NCBI GenBank assembly: GCA_036172665.1
Contig: CM069871.1
Coordinates: 62,246,713 to 62,310,712 of the forward strand
From: Prosopocoilus inquinatus
Lineage: Eukaryota; Arthropoda; Insecta; Coleoptera; Lucanidae
DNA: 64,000 bases
Reading direction: 5' to 3'
This document shows positions 34,491 through 46,188 of this stretch, piece by piece. How positions within the stretch are numbered: the first letter of the stretch is position 1; each line of letters opens with the position of its first letter. The position numbers were made by a program, and so were the translations under genes. The notes under the pieces are model-generated. The model was not told the DNA's origin and did not search any database. It was given only the letters and a program-made list of their open reading frames with translations.

Positions 34491-35590
34491 ACAGTTAATC
34501 TCAATTTATTTTAATATTTATTTTTGTTCACGTGTAAGTAATAAGTAAAGATATACCTTGTTTCTTCTCATATCTTTAGTCAAGGCCATCTCCAAACGTG
34601 AGAATTTTTTAAGGGCTGTTTATTAACCACACAAATCATTTAAAGTATTTCTTTATCTGTATACTCAACAAAAAAAGAAGCATAATGTAACTTTTAAGTA
34701 CAACTCTCGCCGTTTGGTTTCTGAAAATCTTAGCAATAAATTTTCTTTATTCAGACATGCAGAGAGAGAGAGCATAAGTAGCGGCACTCGAGAAGACACA
34801 AAATCCAGCCTAAAAATAATGCGCTAACTTTTCCAGCGCCGGGGAATTTTCAATTCTCGAATATACGACAATACAAAAATGTATGCAGATTCCCAGTTGT
34901 GAAGTGCGGCGGTCCATTATTTATGGTAACGAGCGAAGGCTTCCATATTTCACGGCGTAGAATTTCACGAAAAAATACAAACCAAAGAGACGCGCATGTC
35001 GTTTTGTGTAACATGATGAGATGACAATGCGATCCTCTGCGTGCGTTACATCTACGGTGCTTCGCTTCATTAAAGTTTTAAATTACCTGCGAAATGTTCA
35101 TCACCTGCTTTGGAAGGACAAAGATCGACTATTTTAAATAGAATCGCTGTTTATTGCGGAAGGCAGGACGTTTTAATTTACTGCTGGCAATAAGACAAAA
35201 AATGCCACCGTGCGCAATTAAATGTATAAAGGGTATCCAACGGACTAATTAATAATTAATTAACTGCAAGCTTTACAAGTGCTCTCAGCAAATGCACAAG
35301 TGTCAGAACAGCGTAAATTTCAGGAAGCTCTTCTATTTTTATTTAAAGTTAAGCTCGAATAGTTTTATGCAAGTTTGTTTTCAGGTAAATGTGAGTGATT
35401 GAAAAGTTAGTTTCGACCGAGTTGAAAATTTGCATACGCCGAAACGCTCCAGGATAATAATCACTGAAACGATTGATCTGCGAGTTTACAACTTTAAACA
35501 ACTTTTTCCATACTTTTCTATGTATTTACGGGAGTTACATGCAGTATGAAAGTGGATTCTTGCAATCAGTATAAAAATGTATATATATAC
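34491..35590. other. Non-coding stretch
   Basis: A (GA)n run lies at about 34760-34771. The block 34780-35110 is less A+T-rich and could be a conserved non-coding element. No gene is recognised. Confidence 0.35.
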
Positions 35591-36688
35591 TATACCGGGT
35601 GTCCCACGCCATGTGCTCACCTTTCTAGAATCTTTATTTATTAATCGATTAACCTGAATTTTGGAGACGATAAACTAAATAAAAAATGGAATTTTTTGAC
35701 ATACTGATAGTCGTCATAGGACTTCCGGTTTCGTCGGAAGTGATATCAACTTTCTTATTTTAAATGGAACACCCTATATATTTTTACATATTTAAAATCT
35801 ACGGATCATTACGAGTCCGGATACGTATAACTGTTAATTTTGGTTTCCATGACAACGAAAAGAAAGTTTTTTTATTTTTCAATCTAGAAAGCTATGAATC
35901 GCATTTTTTCGATCTAATGCGATCAAGTATTTCGAAAAAATCACTCCTTTGATGGTATTTTGATTTTTAACATTTTTACAGTATTTGAAATTTTCATTAG
36001 CTCTTAACTCATTTTTTTCGATAGAACCTCATATGTTTCTTAGCTTAATTCAACAGAACATTTTTTTCTGAGTACGCTGATACCAAATACGTCATATTTT
36101 CTTTGAAAGTCATTTGAAATAAAGGGAGTGTAAAATTTCAATAAGACATGCTCTGTTTTATGTAAATTAATTTCAAAGAAAATATGACGTATTTGGTATC
36201 AGCGTATTCAGAGAAAAATGTTCAGTTGAACTAAGCTAAAAAACATATGAGGTTCTATCGAAAAAAATGAGTTAAGAGCTAATGAAAATTTCAAATACTG
36301 TAAAAATGTTAAAAATCAAAATACCATCAAAGGAGTGATTTTTTCGAAATACTTGATCGCATTAGATCGAAAAAATGCGATTCATAGCTTTCTAGATTGA
36401 AAAATAAAAAAACCTTCTTTTCGTTGTCATGGAAACCAAAATTAACAATTATACGTATTCGGACTCGTAATGATCCGTAGATTTTAAATATGTAAAAATA
36501 TATAGGGTGTTCCATTTAAAATAAGAAAGTTGATATCACTTCCGGCGAAACCGGAAGTCATATGACAACTATCAGTATGTAGAAAGATTCCATTTTTTGT
36601 TTAGTTTATCGTCTCCAAAATTCAGGTTCATCGATTAATAAATAAAGATTCTAGAAGGGTGAGCACATGGCGTGAGACTCCCGGTATA
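35591..36688. mobile_element. Large foldback element with about 525-bp arms
   Basis: The arms 35591 to about 36115 and about 36164 to 36688 are reverse complements at high identity, with a central spacer of about 48 bp. Termini are TATACCGGGTGTCCCACGCC and, on the other side, its near reverse complement ending CCCGGTATA. Each arm carries the same 62-codon open frame in opposite directions (35764-35952 plus, 36327-36515 minus; starts MEHPIYFYIF), with one residue different (Thr or Ile at position 23). That identity follows from the inverted repeat and is not by itself evidence of coding. Confidence 0.9.
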
Positions 36689-37394
36689 TATGTTTATAAG
36701 GTAAATTTATCTTCGTTACATTAACGACTGAACAGTGGAAAAGCACCCAGAACAGCATTGTTCAAGAATAAGAGCGAAAAGGATTTGCGTCTATTTGAAG
36801 TTATTCGAAAATCTATCAGTAAAATGCAACATATCTTCTTATATTCTTATTAATTTTCAGACACCTTTCCTCGTTTATTTCTTATTCCACTCAACCTATG
36901 TTTATATACTTCAGTTTGTTGATGAATTTTCTGATAGTACATCTTTGTGTATCTATTTTTTCTTTTTGCTTCTATTACTTTTAACTCTTCTTTTGTCCTT
37001 GTTTTCTTTTTCTAACTTTTTTTATCATTTCTTATACTCTTTCTTTGTTCCTTCATATTCATTTCCTTGTTAATTTTATCCAAACTTCCATTTTTTAAAT
37101 CTCATTTCATGACATTGTTGATTGAACCAATTCTTTTTTTTATTTTCCAATATATGTATATTCCGGAAATGTAATTGAAATTAATCGATGAAGATGGCAG
37201 CTTAGCGCTGCCGAAATACGTACCTACGGATACAAAAATTATTGTGGGCGGAGGTTAATTTCAATTATCTCTTAAATTATATTCACTTTTATTTTCTTTA
37301 ATTTTGTACCTGCTGAATAACGATTTGAATCGCAAGCACAAGCACCTCTATAAGTACTAACATCCATTATAGAATTATTTCTTTTTCGACACTA
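36689..37394. other. Pyrimidine-rich stretch without a recognised gene
   Basis: Positions 36735-37073 hold a Phe/Leu/Ser-rich low-complexity open frame on the plus strand; its purine-rich complement resembles degraded LINE ORF1 sequence but shows no clear motif. A GC-rich hairpin (GGCAGC...GCTGCC) lies at 37196-37213. Confidence 0.3.
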
Positions 37395-37414
37395 GTATTA
37401 CTTAAATTAAATTT

Positions 37415-37620
37415 TGCGTGTTCGTACGGTTAAAAGTTACCGCCACGTCGTAAATATCAATGTCAATGTAAATGTCAATGATTTCGAGTTTTGTTTACGC
37501 AGTCAAGACGTTTATTTCCTCTTAAGTGCCCAGCTGTAGAAAGTTGAAACACGTAGCGTCTATACTTGTCAGTTCATTAACATTGATAATTTTATTGATC
37601 CATCCGCGTTTGTGCTTTAT
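37415..37620 (+). repeat. Repeat related to 38238-38430
   Basis: Shared blocks in the same order are GTGTTYGTACGRTYAAAAGTTACCG, TCGTAAAT, TTGTGTTTAC/TTTGTTTACGCAGTC, CCAGCTG, GCGTCTRTACTTGTCAGTT and ATAATTTTATTG. Confidence 0.7.
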
Positions 37621-37660
37621 TATTTGGTGCTGTTGATGTAACTTTATAATATATAGGGTG

Positions 37661-37843
37661 TTTTTATTTAGTGTTGCCTGTAATCGAGCTTGCTCCGGCA
37701 GCTAACATACATAATCTTTGATCTTTATCATTAGTTCTTTCAGGTCCTGTATGCTTTCCAGTTACATGTCTAGTATATTCCTCGTTTTCTATTAGGGCAC
37801 TGAAGTCATCTAGTAACATTTTTATATCTTCCTTATGTACCTT
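37661..37843 (-). pseudogene. LINE endonuclease fragment (C-terminal half)
   Basis: The minus strand reads KVHKEDIKMLLDDFSALIEN and on through GKHT, ERTNDKDQRLC and SSITGNT. This matches the GDFNA-to-GNT part of the endonuclease domain in insect craniofacial-development-like LINE proteins; GDFNA has become DDFSA. It lies 1.9 kb from the N-terminal half at 39842-39967, with inserted repeats between. Confidence 0.7.
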
Positions 37844-38237
37844 ATTCTACTCCTAAATGTTCATGATTTTTTACATGTTTCATAAGTGAACTTAACGTAA
37901 CGGTTTGGAAAACCACTTTTCAGGGGTCATCCTGTATATATGCAAATTTGTCCTGAGAAGTGCAAAAGACGCGATTTATTTCTCGTGCATTCTGTGTCTG
38001 TTATTCCGCTACACATTTGAAACGACGCTATTGATATGTAATATATTTCTAATTATCTTATTGCGTATCTACGGTATGGACATCAAAGATGCGTTGAAAA
38101 ATACCAATTTGACGTTTGTAGGCATAATTTAAGACTTCAATAGTTAACACCGCCTTCGTGATCCACTTGCCACCTCTTATTGTTCTGGCGAATATTACTT
38201 ATCGAAAGGGGTGTGGCGTCTCTTAAAATGGACGTAT

Positions 38238-38430
38238 GGTGTTGCGTGTTTGTACGATCAAAAGTTACCGACACTTCGTAAATTTCAAGCCTTCCGGGTT
38301 GTGTTTACACAGTCTAGACGTCATTACATCCTCTGGGGTGTCCAGCTGCAGAAACTAGAAACACGCCGCGTCTGTACTTGTCAGTTTGTTTACATTTATA
38401 ATTTTATTGCCATATCTGGTCCGGTTTATT
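38238..38430 (+). repeat. Repeat related to 37415-37620
   Basis: It directly precedes copy 2 of the 1.1-kb repeat and may be part of the same larger element. See the blocks listed for 37415-37620. Confidence 0.7.
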
Positions 38431-38576
38431 ACAGTTTCTGTTACGACGGAGAAACGAAATTGCGTTTATATTTGTCATTTCATGCCGTTGGTCTTCCCTA
38501 TTTCAACTCTTATTCTGTTGGCCCCTGATGCTAATATAATGATTCCGATTCGTGAAAACCGTTCCTTACTTCGCTA

Positions 38577-39764
38577 GGGGTACGGCCAGTTTTGGCTTTA
38601 TTAATCTGCGACGGGCTTGGAGCAAATCAGTCGTCTTGTGGTGTTTCCGGCGACTACTTGGTGTTTGAAGGGGCTTTTGTCCCGTTTTGCGAGTGTTCAT
38701 CCAGGGAACGACAAACAATTTTGGTTCTCGTGAGGCAACTCACTCAGCTTGGCGCTGGAGGACGGAAAACTCATCAGAGTTTTCTCAACCTCGTCTCCAT
38801 CTTATAGCTAAGGACGAATACGTTTGTCCTTTTCGTGCAAGTTACTATTGTCGAACTTTTTTTCCTTTACAGACTCTTTACGTATGGATATTTTTATGTA
38901 GGCCACTTTTTACGTGTGCCTACTTTTTAAGTATGGTGTATTCTTAAATATGACCGATTATTTTACATGCGACATTAGTCTTCATTTCGCTTTAATCTGT
39001 GACGATCGGTTTTGGGAGCAGATGCTGTTTGTATGGCCAAGCAGATGTTTCGGTGTTGGCGTTTCCACATGTCAACATTTGTAAAGATGGTCCGAATATC
39101 CAGGAATGCTCGAGGAGGATGATACAGGTGGAAGGTTCCTATGTGTCATATTGCCCTACGTCTTTATACCGACTCTGACTGTATTAACGATTGACGAAAG
39201 TATCTATCGACAGTGAAACGTTGAGTGTTTTCCCATTTAAAATTCTGTACGTTTTAAGATTAAAAACTTTTTACCTATTGAATTTACATTCTTTTTGGGC
39301 GCCTCACGCCAGTTAGAATACCATTTCAGATTTTATGTTGCTACAGTAAATGTCACGTCCTTATTTTATCTGTAAGGCTTGTGACGGATCCGCCATTGGT
39401 TAATTTTAATTACTTTAAAACTGATTTATGTTTGATTTCGTTTGCAACTAATCGTTCATGTAAAGTTTGGTTAAGATTTAAGATTCGTTTGTTGCAACTT
39501 TAAGGTGCGCACACATTATGTTGGTGTTAAGATTAGCACTCACCGTAACTACGTCGACATGTTAAGTTATTATTACAATTGTTGCATAAATTGAGTCGTA
39601 TCCTTTGCTCCTGTCCTCATCTCCGGTTAAGATTAGCCATTAGGTGTCGCTTATTTATTTTCGTGTTTAATTAACACCCACATGCGTTACGACCGAAGCT
39701 GCTGGCAGTGCTGCAAGTTAATTTTCTCACCAAAAATCTTGTTTCTGTTCAGATAAGTAGCAAT
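38577..39764 (+). repeat. Unclassified 1.1-kb dispersed repeat, copy 2
   Basis: This is the longer copy of the repeat at 32624. It includes 39203-39272, with TGACGAAAGTAT...AGTGAAACGTTGAGTG, the sequence found as an inverted dimer at 18763-18930. It sits inside a minus-strand LINE endonuclease domain, whose N-terminal half resumes at once on its right side. Confidence 0.8.
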
Positions 39765-39841
39765 TTCCTTTATTTTATTTGATACTATATATGCGACTTC
39801 TTGAACTTCTTGCTTCTTGCCACGAGAATATAGCATTACAT

Positions 39842-39967
39842 TACATCCTTTTTATCTATCCTTCTTTGCCCTGACCAACGTATCTCTGGTAAAGCTGCAA
39901 TATCAATTTCATATCTCTTCAATTCCGAAGATATCTCCTGTATTTTTCCTGCTGCTAACATCGTTTT
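39842..39967 (-). pseudogene. LINE endonuclease fragment (N-terminal part)
   Basis: The minus strand reads TMLAAGKIQEISSELKRYEI, then DIAALPEIRWSGQRRIDKKD, the start of an endonuclease/exonuclease/phosphatase domain of a non-LTR retrotransposon, with the metal-binding Glu in ALPEIRW. Upstream (higher coordinates) is a hAT-like insertion and then ORF1-like sequence; downstream it is cut by the repeat ending at 39764. Confidence 0.75.
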
Positions 39968-39979
39968 TATGTTCTAAGT

Positions 39980-40294
39980 CATAGGTTCCCAAACTTTTTG
40001 GGATCGCCGCCCACTTTGAAAGACAAAAATTGTTTAACGCACCCCTACCCCCTATCAGTTACGCAAACCGAAAGACTCGTCTACTGTTCGAGATTGATTA
40101 TCAATAATGCAGAAATTAAATATTCAATAACTTCCTGATTTCAAAATCGTGAAAATTGTTAATTTTAAAGTAGATACATATTTATTATTAATTTCGCCAC
40201 CAATCCCTGGACTGCCTTAACGCTCCCCAATTGCCCGTGATCTCGCAACCGCCCCCCCCCCCCCCCTAGAACGCTTCAGCACCCACTTTACTAC
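39980..40294. mobile_element. Short DNA-transposon insertion (hAT-like) with 9-bp direct repeats
   Basis: The insert begins CATAGGTTCCCAAACTTTTT and is flanked by GTTCTAAGT at 39971-39979 and 40295-40303. GGTTCCCAAACTTTTTGGG is a common hAT-type terminus, and 8 of the 9 bases would be the usual duplication. A run of about 17 C lies at 40250-40266. No clear matching inverted terminus is seen at the right end. Confidence 0.55.
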
Positions 40295-40419
40295 GTTCTA
40301 AGTGCTAATTTCTAAAATTTTATCTGTTTTCTTTTCTCTGTATTTTTTAATTGTCATTCTCTTATCTTCTAATGTATCATTTTTATTTTCATCTTTTTCC
40401 ACATTATCTAATAATTCAT

Positions 40420-41125
40420 GTGCCTTTTTGCGCCAAATCGTACTCATGTTCTTCCTCCCTTCGTTATTATTTTTCTGTTTTTTTTATAAGTGTCTCTTCC
40501 AATTTATCGTTCTTTTAGTTCCATTTCATCTTCTTTCCGTTTACTATTAGTGCCAGATATACCATCTTTACAATTTTGTCTTTATTTCTCAGTTTTCTTG
40601 TTTCTACTTTCAGTTTCTTTTGAACATTTCTTTCTTGTGGTATTAAGTCACTATAAAAATCTTTTTGCTTTTTAATTTACTTTTTGTTCTTAAATATTTC
40701 TACTTGTTCCTCAAACTTTTTCATTTTCAACAACTTTTTCAACAAAACTTAATTTTTTGGAATAGTTACTGCGGTTGCTTCTTTTCTTTCTCCCTGCTTA
40801 TTATTGCAGTTCTAATTATAATTCTATTCCTGTGACTACAATGTTATTTTTACCTTGTTCTTTCTGCATTTATTCTGCTTTAGCTACTTTATCTTCTACT
40901 TCTTTATACTTCTGCTCCCATTTGTCATTCGTAGATTTTAGTTCCTCTCTAAGTGCCTTCATTTCCTTTATTTTTCTTTCATTTGATTTAAATCTTTTCT
41001 TAGATGTTTCAGTTCTTCTAATATTGATTTATCAATTTTTTTGACATTTTCCTCATCATCTGCGCCTTATGACTTTGATTTATTTAGCGTTCGCTGTACG
41101 TTTTTGCTTTTTTGAAATATTTCAT
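40420..41125 (-). pseudogene. LINE ORF1-like coiled-coil remnant
   Basis: The minus strand has long Lys/Glu/Leu heptad-like runs interrupted by stops and frame changes: KKIDKSILEELKHLRKDLNQ (40971-41045), IKEMKALREELKSTNDKWEQ and on (40872-40970), then KEQGKNNIVVTGIE (about 40823-40871), matching the R-x-NNIVI-x-G motif after the ORF1 coiled coil of many LINEs. Further on comes QERNVQKKLKVETRKLRNKD. It is in the right order and strand to belong with the endonuclease fragments at 39842-39967 and 37661-37843. Confidence 0.55.
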
Positions 41126-42953
41126 ACTTTCCTTTTCTCTTTTTGGATTCTGGATTCGTCTCTTCTTGGATTTCGCATCAAAGTATCATTACAAATCAAA
41201 GATCTTTTTTATAAAATCTACATTTAATAATTCATGAGCAAAATAGTACGAATGCATGCGAAAAGAAGCGCAGCTTAACGGCTTGGTTCGTAACTTTTTA
41301 TTACGGTTATCCAATAGTTTAAGGGTAAAAAGTTCTGAACTCCAGCGGGGCACCGCGCACATGAAATATTCGCCGGTCATGACATGTATTTTATGAAGCT
41401 TTTATAAGCAGCCATAAATTAGAAAAGTTATCGGGCAGAGACAGCGAAACCTAAGTTTATTTTTGAAGTATCACCGTTATTAATCTGGATTAACGAGAAA
41501 TGTGTTCGACCCCTTTTTAACTTCCATTTTCTAGATTGAGAGGAGACTCCCGGAGGAGGTTCTTAAAAATTTCATCCCAATTCTAACGAGACTAAGCAAA
41601 ATAATTTATGTCTTTGTGGCAGGTAAAGATAAAAGAATCCTTTTACCGTAAGACAATATCATAAATTGCCAGTCTAATTTAAAATTTAATTTGGATTACA
41701 AAGAAAGGCACGGAGTAGGCTTATGAACGATGTTGATTAAGGCAGAAGTTACACGGATTTCCTGCGCAAACATTTAGTCATAAACCTGCAATATTTTATC
41801 TTAATCAGGCCTTACTACGGTAAGCTTGATTAAGTAGCTCGCCATTAACTTGCAAATTTAAGCGAGAGCTTTTAATTAGCTATTTTGCATATTAGAACAT
41901 GTGGCAGTCAAGGTGTACAGAAGACGCGCGAGGAATTGTTATTTTCGCTTTCAAGGTGATAAAAAAAATTTTCCTTTCATTTATTGATTCGGAAGTTCCG
42001 ACTTGGGGTTGAATTACATTAATTTCAGAGAGCGTAAGCAGAAAGTACAAACTCGGAGATTGATAAAGAAGGTATAAAGCTTATTTTCAATAGTATTTGC
42101 GAGACGACTTCTTAGATAAATATTGATTTAACGTAATTTAATTAGGACTTGTGTTTACTTAAAAGAAAATCAATTCGGCTTATAAAAATGTTCGACCTGA
42201 GATTTTGGTGAAGAGCAAAATAAAAATTTGACTAAGAAAACTGGATAATTTCTGCGTAATCAGAGTAAAGTCGTTGTATTTATTAATCATTGGTTAGGGC
42301 TCTTTTCACCCCCGCGAAGAGCAAATATGTGAGCGGGAATTGTTTTATGGGATTACCGTCGTAAAATTAAACGCACGCACTCGACGCCTGGGAAATATTA
42401 CGCGTGAAGTTCGCTCGCATTATTGCTTCGTGCGTGGAGCCGCAAAAATGAGAGAATTTCCCGAAGTAACGTTAAATATTCGGGGGGCGAAATGAAACCA
42501 GGTCTGCGCTAATTAATTCGTACGTTTTCAATTATCTGCGTTTGGTTTGGACGGCGGAAGTTTTGCAGCAGGTCAAACCGCTAGTTTGTTTAGATTTCGC
42601 TTTGTTTGCGGGGCAGGCGAAATTTTCCGGTGAATGGTTTATTTATTCCGTTTTATGATCGCCCCTTGATGTAATTGGATCGAAATAAATCATGTAGTCT
42701 GCTTTCGAGTCAATCACGTGTTGTGTATGTTTTCATCAATTATTTATCGGCACGAGCTCTCTGCCGATTCTGATGACGTAAATTTATGTTCGAGTTGTGG
42801 TTTGTGATATGTCAATTCTGAATCTAAGGAAACATTTCTCATTAAAATTCTATAATTAGTTTCGCATTATTCTGAGCTTTTCTTTTCTAATTATAGCATG
42901 ATCTTATATATATAGCCGCTTGTGTACCTCGAATTTTCATATTAATATTCAAA
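41126..42953. other. Non-coding stretch with possible conserved blocks
   Basis: No gene is recognised. The block 42300-42780 is GC-richer with little repeat character and could be a conserved non-coding or regulatory region. Confidence 0.35.
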
Positions 42954-42957
42954 TTAT

Positions 42958-43296
42958 TGTTACAGCCGTGACGCGAAAATACATCTATTTTTAGTACGAG
43001 TCACGCCATCTTGCGTTACAGAACGTTATCGTTGGTTTCAGTTGGTTCCAGTAAGTTCGAGAAGACAGAGATGTACTATAAAAGCCGTACTGGCTCGCCA
43101 GTGGAGCACTTATAAGTTAGCAAGCGAATGGTTCATATCTCGAAGAAATAGAAAGTACATTTTGTAAAAATATTACTTGATAGACAAGTGTTGCAGTTCA
43201 TTACTATTGTGTTTTTAATTGAGTAAAGTGACAGTTTGTAATTAAAGTGTTCTTAAATTTAACGACTATAATTTGTGAACCCTCAAATTCATAACA
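42958..43296 (+). mobile_element. Solo LTR, gypsy-like family, copy 3
   Basis: It starts TGTTACAGCCGTGACGCG and ends CATAACA, with a perfect 4-bp target duplication TTAT (42954-42957 and 43297-43300). A TATA box (TATAAAAG) lies at 43077-43084. It is the same family as the LTRs at 18020 and 19810. Confidence 0.9.
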
Positions 43297-43300
43297 TTAT

Positions 43301-45724
43301 ACAAAAAACAATAAACCTTAATAGTTACTTGAACCACTACACCAATTATGGGTGAACGTTTAATGTATGTCATAAGTAAAGCATCGAACAAAATAGCCCG
43401 TCCAGTCTCCCAGATGCCGATTACACATCGTAACACCCCCGGTATAGCGCAGATCTGAATCGATTTCGATTGCTCGATTTAACAGAGACGGGCGTTGTTG
43501 AGTATTCTTAGGTATTCGGAAATCGAATGGGGAAGAAAATACTAAAATTTCGATTTGCCGTGAGAATGTCTTGTCTTTTAAAGCGAGTAAATGATCTCTC
43601 AACATAACAGGTTGTGAAAGACGCTTTCTCTAGGAAAATTTTGAACTCTTCAATATTTACGAAGAGACTCAGCACTCAAATAAATGTCGAATCGTTAAAA
43701 TCAAAATTAATGAGAGGTATAATTTGATCGCTGAATCCCCGTGCCTATCGGAAATGCAGCGAGAAATCGAGCCCCGCCGCGCGTGGAATACAACGCCTCT
43801 GAGTTTGGACCTTCAGATTCGAGGCCTTAGTCATAAGCAACTACACAGAGAAAAATGTATAGGAGTATTTACTACAGTATTGTAGAATATGCTACAATTT
43901 ACGTCTAAAATAGCTCCAGTAACAATTTATAGAAAAAAAACGGCCTACTCACGAGAATTTTAACTTTTTCGAAATCGTTCCTTTTCTAAATACTTAGGTC
44001 AGTTTCCATATAGTCTACTGTTCCTACTGAGTGAGTTTCAAGCTTCAATTCGTTCTGTCGAGTTATTCGCCGAAACATTTCTGCAAATAATTATTTATGT
44101 GGTTGCCATTTTTGTGTGGTTGTCACTGTTGCCAATATAACTCGAAAGGTTGACGTTTGATTGTAAATAACAGGATGTAGTGAATTTTATGCGAGCAGTG
44201 GAACTGCCCTGGTCCGCCTTTCGCCTTGTCTTCAACAGCTGCGTTCGTCTCCGCTCCAAATGTTTTGGAAGGCCATTAGGATAGTTTAATCTCCTTTGAT
44301 TCCAGCGTGATTGAAAGCGACGTTACACTTTTTCGCGTACCAATACTCAACCTATTTTCAAGGGCAGTCGATTCTATCGTTTATAAAGCTTTTTGTTGGA
44401 CTGACTTGGTAAGTTATCTTGTTTCCTTTTTAGAATTTTACTTAGAGTTCCTCGTTCACTGGTAAGCAATTTTTCTCCAGTGCCTCTTTACCGGTATATT
44501 TTTATTGAACCATTCTGAGCTACGAATACGTACCGGACGATTTACAAGCTCTAATTCCCGCTCAAGCTATTCGGCCTGTTAAAGATTTGGCTTCTGTATT
44601 TGGCTCTCGGTGCTGCTCGCACGAGAATTCATCTGGATCCGGCGTGTTATTCTATGCGATCCTTGCAATGTTGACAATTTCTTTATTGTCTTCACCATGG
44701 ATGACCTTTGCGAATCGTATATTACGAAACATTACTTTCATACAGGTTCAAATAATTCAACTCACGATTGTATAGTGTTGTTGATTAATTTCAGTTTACT
44801 TTTTTTTAATCAATTCAATTCAATTAAATTTAATTCAATCTAATCACTAATTTTTTTGCTTACTTTGAACAAATTTTGAACTGTCTAAGTTTTCTGTACA
44901 CCAATTTATGTTTTTGAAATATTTTGAGATATTTTTGTATTTTGCTTTTTATCGATATCGAACTTTGACTTTAACGTTTTTTGATATTATTGCTATTTCA
45001 TTTTGTGCATTTTTGAATTGTGGTGGATATCTAAACCTACACTTATGGTGTGTTTACTTCAGTTGGCGCCAACGGGTAAGTATTTTAAATGTACTTCTGT
45101 TGCGGAATTCTCCTTATTTTTTTGTTCACGACCCCCTCTCTCCGAAATTCTTGAGCTGCCGCTAATATTACGAAGGGCCCAGCTGTGATGACAACAAATC
45201 ATCATCGGGGAATTCAGTACACTATCGTCAACGCGAGTTTAACCACAACAACTACCACTATATTCTAATAATACAAGGTTCTGTCAATTTTTATAAAGTT
45301 ATTTATCTTAGTATAGATTAGAAGACTTTTTAGTTACACGTTATTATTATATTGTAAACATTTAATGTAAAATTTTTCAAAACTATTTTTAGTTGTAAAA
45401 TATCAAAATTTGTGAAAAACAGAAAAATACTAACAATTTACTCATTATGTCGTCGTAATACTTTAGTTTTGAGTCTTTTAGAAATATCTCCTTCTCGGTT
45501 TGGCTTGGACTTATCGCACACCTAGGTGAATAGTGACATTCAAAAAATACCCGATCAAATCTTTTAACACAAAAAAATATTAACATATTGAACGTCATAT
45601 AAACTTAACTGTATACAAGCTTGACATTTCTAGTTGAACTTATTTTTTTACAAGGTAAGAGCATTAATAACAATTTTAGTTATTTGCTTCTGTACTTATG
45701 AGTTGTGTCGGTATTCAACTAGTA
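43301..45724. other. Unassigned stretch
   Basis: The block 44160-44650 is GC-richer and has several GTAAG donor-like sites, but no consistent exon chain was found. An 81-codon minus-strand frame at 43360-43605 has no known domain. Confidence 0.35.
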
Positions 45725-45926
45725 CCCGGTTTCTGAAACGATACATAACTTTACGTAGAGATAAATTCAAGATAAACTCATCATAACTTCTAAACATCGT
45801 TTCTCAAAACTTTATCTGTAGGTACAGTGTATACGTAGCAATGTAAACAATTTATACTTTTCATAAAGTTATCTGTCAAGAACAATTTATGTTTACCTAA
45901 AGTTATTTATCGTTTCAGAAACCGGG
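45725..45926. mobile_element. MITE with about 34-bp terminal inverted repeats
   Basis: The left end CCCGGTTTCTGAAACGATA is matched by TATCGTTTCAGAAACCGGG at 45908-45926, and the match continues inward (ATAACTTTA-GTA) with two differences. At 202 bp without coding sequence it is a small non-autonomous DNA element. The target duplication is unclear. Confidence 0.75.
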
Positions 45927-46188
45927 CCTAGGTGTGAGATCTTGTTATAATGGGATCTAGCTACTTATTTTTTTCCTATTCGTCAATTTCCATTATAAAC
46001 TAGATCGTTTATTTCTCTTGACCTTTCATAGCAGCAGAACAAGCATAGAAAATCAATGTAATGTTTATTGGTGATAAATACACAAGGTATTACACATGTC
46101 ATAAAATAAATGTAAATAAAATTATAGTTACAATATACATATAGTAGACACATAAAACAAACAGACTCATAAAAGACAGTACAAGTAT

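Noticed and set aside
35764..36515. Two matching 62-codon ORFs in opposite directions as a gene pair
   Set aside because: They are the two arms of one inverted repeat, so identity is automatic; there is no start context or domain.
37184..37222. ATGAAGA-TGGCAGC...GCTGCC-GAAATACG, hammerhead-like
   Set aside because: C3 of the core is A, an extra base precedes stem II, and no cleavage site or stem I is found.
40302..41044. Plus-strand Phe/Leu/Ser-rich ORFs that look like membrane proteins
   Set aside because: They are the complement of a Lys/Glu-rich LINE ORF1 remnant on the minus strand.
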